Shown here piece after piece: positions 4,279-7,257 of a stretch of DNA of 7,257 bases. The position numbers and the translations under genes are program-made. Source of the stretch: an uncultured Phycisphaerales bacterium. GTDB taxonomy: Bacteria > Planctomycetota > Phycisphaerae > Phycisphaerales > UBA1924. The first letter of the stretch is position 1, and each line of letters starts with the position of its first letter. The stretch spans positions 1-7,257 of the forward strand of contig CALFMQ010000091.1 of the NCBI GenBank assembly GCA_937879825.1. The letters run 5' to 3'. The notes below the pieces were generated by a model. The model saw only the letters and a program-made list of their open reading frames with translations, made no database searches and was not told the origin of the DNA.

Positions 4279-6381
4279 TCAGAAGAGGCCGCGGATGTCG
4301 TTCATCGTGACGATGAGGAAGACGGCGCCGATGAGGATGAGTCCGAGCATGGTGAGCGCGTTCTGGACGGCGATGGGGACGGGCTTTTTGGTGATGCCCT
4401 CGTAGGCGAGCATGACGAAGTGGCCGCCGTCGGCGATGGGGATGGGCAGGAAGTTGACGACGGCGAGGTTGGCGCTGACGAGGGCGAGGAAGTAGAGGAG
4501 GTAGACGAAGCCCTGATTGGCCATCTGCGAGCCGATCTGCGTGATTCCCACGGGGCCCTTGAGGTGCGAGACTTTGACGGTGCCCTCGAAGAGGCGGAGG
4601 AAGGTGATGTAGGTCATGGCGAGGACGCGCTTGGTTGAGCGGACGCCCATGGCCAGCGCGTGGAAGGGGTTGGCGGCCTTCATCTCGATCTGCGCCGGCT
4701 GGAAGAGTGTCTCGAGTTCGCCCGCGTTCCAGCCGAGGGCGTGGAGGTCGCGGACATTGTCGGCGGTGAGTTCCCACTGCTGATCGTTGGTCTCGGCCAG
4801 CGTGATCGGGTTGTTGAAGATCATCAGCGCTGTGGTGAGCGTGACGGTTGCGCCGGTGCCGCCGGCGGATGCTTCGCTCGTGGCGGCCTTGAGCGCTTCG
4901 CGCATGGAGCGCCAGTCGGAGACGGGAGCGTTGTTGATCGCGGTGATGACGAGCCCCGGCATGACGCTCGGCGTGAGGCGCGAGGACGCGAGGGGCGCGG
5001 GCGATTCGTCGGCGTCTTTGGCGCTGACGAGATTGGGTGTTTGGGCGAGGATGGGCGCTTCGAGCGCGATGCCGGGCCCGAAGCCGATGGTGCCGCCGTT
5101 CTCGGTGGAGACGCTGGCGGTGAGCTGGACGAGTGTGCCGCTGCGCAGGACGGCGAGGTTGATGTCGCGGCCCTTGTGGGCGCGAATCTGCTCGATGCCT
5201 TCGATGAGCGAGGGGAACGCCGCATCGCCGATGAGGGCGAAGACATCGCCCTGGCGGAGGCCCTGGTCGTAGCCGCGTTGCTGTGTTTCGCGGACGCGCA
5301 TGACGGGTGTGAGGCCGAGCAGGTGGCTGAATGGCGACGGCTCGCCCTGGAGCGTTGTGGTCGCGGACTGGAGGTCGGGGTCGGGGAGGACCATGGCCAT
5401 CGCGGTGTCGCCGTCTTCGTTCTCGAAGGCGAGTGCGAGGGCGTTGCCGCCGGATTGTTCTGCGGCGCGTTCGATGGGCTCGAAGAGGCCGACGGTTGAT
5501 CGCAGCGCGAAGTCGTGATCGGCGATGGGTGTGTTGTTGATCTCGACGGCGCGCATGTTGGGCTCGATGCCGCGGAGGCCGAGGCGGTCCATGCGGGCGC
5601 GCTGGAGTTCGCGGTCGGATTTGTTCTTGTCCCAGTCGAGGAGGCGGTTGGAGATGCCCGGCGCGACGCCGAGCCCTTGCAGGCCGCCGAACATGTCGTC
5701 TTTGGCGGGTGTGGCCTCGATGGTGAGGCGCTGGCCGTCGCGCTCGATAGCGAGCGAGAGCGGCTGGCCCTTTTTGCCCATCGCGGAGGCGATGAGGAGG
5801 TCCTCGAAGACTTCGGCGGGTTGGCTGTTGATAGAGCGCACGATGTCGCCCGCCCGGAGGCCGGCTTTGTCGGCGGGCGAGCCGGGCATGTCGGCGCCGA
5901 TGACGGGCGCGGGTTTGTAGAGACCTCCCGCGAGGAAGACTGCGACGAAGAGGACGGCGGCGAGGATGATGTTCATCACGACGCCGGCGCTGATGATGAC
6001 CATGCGCTTCCACACGGGTTTCTGTGTGTAGGAGTCTGGCGCGGTGGAGGTGGCGGCGGGGTCGATGTCTTCCTGGCCGAGCATTTTTACATAGCCGCCG
6101 AAAGGGAACCAGTTGAGTCGGTACTCGGTGGGGCTGACTTTGTGCGGGTTGTCGGGATTGATGCCGACGGTCTCGCGCTGGACGAGCTGCTTGTATTCCT
6201 TCTCGGAGGAGCCGGCGCGGAAGCCGAGGCCTTTGCGGTATGAGCAGATGGCCTGGCCGAAGCCGATGGCGAAGGCGTGGACGCGGACGCCGGCCCACTT
6301 GGCGGCGAGGAAGTGGCCGAGTTCGTGGATGGCGATGACGAGGCCGAAGCCGAAGATCATGAGGATGACATTGAAGAGCAT
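4279..6381 (-). CDS. rseP: RseP-type site-2 protease (M50 RIP metalloprotease), extended form
   Basis: This is an inner-membrane zinc protease that cuts transmembrane segments, typically of anti-sigma factors in envelope stress control. The catalytic HExxH is H19-E20-L-G-H23 in the first helix (LVIAIHELGHFLAAKW). The third zinc ligand is D651 in NFLPIPIAD651GGH, where the family usually has LDGG. The membrane-associated beta-loop motif FPFGGYVKM lies at 92-100. Helix 2 spans about 127-151 and the C-terminal helices about 625-645 and 672-692. A PDZ domain is visible at about 155-225 (GSPADKAGLRAGDIVRSING-like). A second PDZ-like unit covers about 355-425 (GLRQGDVFALIGD), and further PDZ-like strands occur near 275-330 and 475-520. 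At 700 residues it is about 250 longer than E. coli RseP, and the excess lies in this periplasmic region. ATG at 6381 directly precedes the first helix. No clear Shine-Dalgarno sequence is seen. The upstream gene fragment may be dxr, a common neighbour of rseP. Confidence 0.93.
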   Translation of the reverse strand: MLFNVILMIFGFGLVIAIHELGHFLAAKWAGVRVHAFAIGFGQAICSYRKGLGFRAGSSEKEYKQLVQRETVGINPDNPHKVSPTEYRLNWFPFGGYVKMLGQEDIDPAATSTAPDSYTQKPVWKRMVIISAGVVMNIILAAVLFVAVFLAGGLYKPAPVIGADMPGSPADKAGLRAGDIVRSINSQPAEVFEDLLIASAMGKKGQPLSLAIERDGQRLTIEATPAKDDMFGGLQGLGVAPGISNRLLDWDKNKSDRELQRARMDRLGLRGIEPNMRAVEINNTPIADHDFALRSTVGLFEPIERAAEQSGGNALALAFENEDGDTAMAMVLPDPDLQSATTTLQGEPSPFSHLLGLTPVMRVRETQQRGYDQGLRQGDVFALIGDAAFPSLIEGIEQIRAHKGRDINLAVLRSGTLVQLTASVSTENGGTIGFGPGIALEAPILAQTPNLVSAKDADESPAPLASSRLTPSVMPGLVITAINNAPVSDWRSMREALKAATSEASAGGTGATVTLTTALMIFNNPITLAETNDQQWELTADNVRDLHALGWNAGELETLFQPAQIEMKAANPFHALAMGVRSTKRVLAMTYITFLRLFEGTVKVSHLKGPVGITQIGSQMANQGFVYLLYFLALVSANLAVVNFLPIPIADGGHFVMLAYEGITKKPVPIAVQNALTMLGLILIGAVFLIVTMNDIRGLF

Positions 6382-6447
6382 GGTGAGAGTGTAGGTCGGT
6401 TGGATACGGCGTAGAGGTGCAGAGGAGAAGGAGGGGACCGGGAAGAA

Positions 6448-6472
6448 GGCATCAGGCAGCGGGCATCAGGCA
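6448..6472. repeat. Tandem GGCATCAGGCA repeat overlapping the end of the zinc-ribbon gene
   Basis: GGCATCAGGCA occurs at 6448-6458 and again at 6462-6472, a 14-bp period. Short tandem CATCAGGCA-type arrays are, from memory, frequent between genes in planctomycetes. The second unit contains the TCA that is read as the TGA stop of the upstream gene, so the repeat sets that gene's C-terminus. Confidence 0.7.
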
Positions 6473-7116
6473 ACAGGTGGGGCATGTGGGGAGGTTGTGC
6501 CGCATTCGGGGCAGGTGGGGAGGCCGGCGAGGTCGTAGGCGCAGTTTGTGCAGAGGCCTTGGCGGGATCGGCGGCGGCGCTTTATTTCGGAGATTCCGAA
6601 GAGCGGGAAGAAGACGAGTGTTGCGTAGAAGAGTGTGTTGACTGTGAAGCCGAGGGGGATGGGTACTAGAGGAACCGCGGCATAAGGCCGGACAACTCCC
6701 AGGCGGACAGATGCGCTCTCGTTCACCCACACGGTATGTGTATCGGGTTGATCGATGTGATAAAAGTCCCAGCCGCGCAAGGATCGTAAGGGCCACCCAG
6801 CCTTCCGAATACGTAGGATGCGCCAATTGACACGCCGGGATCCACGGGTTTGCGAGTCTCCGGCCAACGGTTGGGCTCCGAGGTAATCAAGATCGTCCAC
6901 AATGAAACCGCGCTCGGTGGACCGCAACCCGGCGGGTGGCCATCCGCTCGGAACCGGAACCGGCCAGGAAGATACGCGAGTAACTTGAGACGACGACACT
7001 CGCGGCGTTCGCGCCGATGTGATTGTTGCAACGGCGACATTGACGATTGCGCCGAGGATGAGACACAGGACGATGCGGCGTGCCCATTTCCAACGGGTTG
7101 AATGTTTGTGTGTCAC
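6466..7116 (-). CDS. Two-helix membrane protein with C-terminal zinc ribbon, function unknown
   Basis: The 216-residue protein belongs to no family I can name. The N-terminus is basic (KHSTRWKWARR) and leads into a helix at about 14-33. A region at about 34-148 with conserved-looking Trp and Gly positions (AGWPLRSLRGWDF) follows, then a second helix at about 149-176. After that comes KRRRRSR and a ribbon with C189-x-x-C192 and C202-x-x-C205 (CTNCAYDLAGLPTCPECG). By the positive-inside rule both termini are cytoplasmic and the middle is outside. Short proteins with this YDLxGLPxxxCPECG tail are plentiful in planctomycetes, usually unannotated. The start is GTG at 7116, preceded by GAGGGG with eight bases of spacing; that sequence belongs to the edge of a dispersed repeat. 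The stop lies in another repeat, and the last residues (PPVA) are encoded by it. The gene sits between a possible dxr and rseP, whose usual adjacency it would interrupt. Confidence 0.8.
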   Translation of the reverse strand: MTHKHSTRWKWARRIVLCLILGAIVNVAVATITSARTPRVSSSQVTRVSSWPVPVPSGWPPAGLRSTERGFIVDDLDYLGAQPLAGDSQTRGSRRVNWRILRIRKAGWPLRSLRGWDFYHIDQPDTHTVWVNESASVRLGVVRPYAAVPLVPIPLGFTVNTLFYATLVFFPLFGISEIKRRRRSRQGLCTNCAYDLAGLPTCPECGTTSPHAPPVA

Positions 7117-7122
7117 TGTGCG

Positions 7123-7182
7123 GACCCCTCACCCGGCTGCTCCCGATGGTCGCAGCCACCCTCTCCCTCGAGGGAAGAGGGT
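7123..7182. repeat. Dispersed-type repeat with two tandem hairpins
   Basis: Two inverted repeats lie in series. GGCTGC (7135-7140) pairs with GCAGCC (7152-7157) across an 11-base loop. The stretch 7158-7182 (ACCCTCTCCCTC / GAGGGAAGAGGGT) folds on itself with one bulged A. Sequences opening CCCTCACCCGGC and closing with a GAGGG hairpin are, from memory, common interspersed repeats of GC-rich Gram-negative bacteria. It lies ten bases after the stop of the upstream gene. No T-tract follows, so processing or transcript stabilisation is more likely than intrinsic termination. Confidence 0.7.
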
Positions 7183-7191
7183 GCGAGTGCA

Positions 7192-7257
7192 TCACCGGGT
7201 TGGTGCGTTGACATTTTCATGGACGCGCGATTGCACGAAGCGGCGCGCTTCGGCGTC
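7192..7257 (-). CDS. dxr: C-terminal fragment, possibly 1-deoxy-D-xylulose-5-phosphate reductoisomerase
   Basis: The last 21 codons of a minus-strand gene that enters from beyond the window read DAEARRFVQSRVHENVNAPTR, followed by TGA. The DAEARRF stretch resembles the final helix of Dxr (ADAEARR-like), the enzyme that makes methylerythritol 4-phosphate in isoprenoid synthesis. dxr lies next to rseP in many bacteria. The fragment is too short to decide by itself. The frame is supported by its GC-rich third positions and the well-placed stop before a repeat, and the gene name rests mainly on context. Confidence 0.4.
   Translation of the reverse strand, partial: DAEARRFVQSRVHENVNAPTR

Noticed and set aside
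4660..6243. Long plus-strand frames opposite rseP (4660-5499 and 5515-6243)
   Set aside because: They mirror the codon periodicity of rseP and have no recognisable domain. The minus-strand product has complete protease motifs.

Overview
The window is GC-rich and densely coded, and every gene I can support lies on the minus strand. It looks like part of a chromosome from a planctomycete-type bacterium, probably class Phycisphaerae. That placement is an inference from four things: a small two-helix membrane protein ending in a CxxC...CxxC ribbon of a style common in that group, an oversized RseP-type protease, poor Shine-Dalgarno use, and many short dispersed repeats between genes.

In the direction of transcription (high to low coordinates) the order is as follows. 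First comes the last 21 codons of a gene that may be dxr (7192-7257). A double-hairpin dispersed repeat follows (about 7123-7182), then a membrane-anchored zinc-ribbon protein of unknown function (6466-7116) and an RseP-like intramembrane metalloprotease with an expanded periplasmic PDZ region (4279-6381). After a pair of inverted repeats (4122-4268) comes an alpha/beta hydrolase (3161-4129). A hairpin repeat (3090-3150) separates it from deoC, deoxyribose-phosphate aldolase (2152-3048). An aldehyde dehydrogenase follows nine bases later (559-2142), then a GxxExxY-family PD-(D/E)XK-like gene (117-515) set between inverted copies of a roughly 30-bp repeat. Last is the first 17 codons of what looks like a second aldehyde dehydrogenase (1-53).

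The deoC-aldehyde dehydrogenase-aldehyde dehydrogenase series makes a coherent catabolic unit. DeoC splits 2-deoxyribose 5-phosphate into glyceraldehyde 3-phosphate and acetaldehyde, and the dehydrogenases can oxidise the aldehyde. The possible dxr and the rseP gene form a second unit linked to isoprenoid synthesis and the cell envelope.

The most interesting feature is the repeat landscape. Four copies of one purine-rich repeat (core ACCACAAGAGCACACAGAGA) occur as two outward-facing inverted pairs. Each pair fills an intergenic gap almost exactly. One pair encloses the GxxExxY gene and appears to split the two dehydrogenase genes. The other is a 147-bp version with no gene inside. This is what a small mobile cassette and its non-autonomous derivative would look like. 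Other repeats supply a stop codon, possible start codons and ribosome-binding sequence to neighbouring genes. Short glycine-rich stretches in two enzymes also look like recent G-tract expansions.
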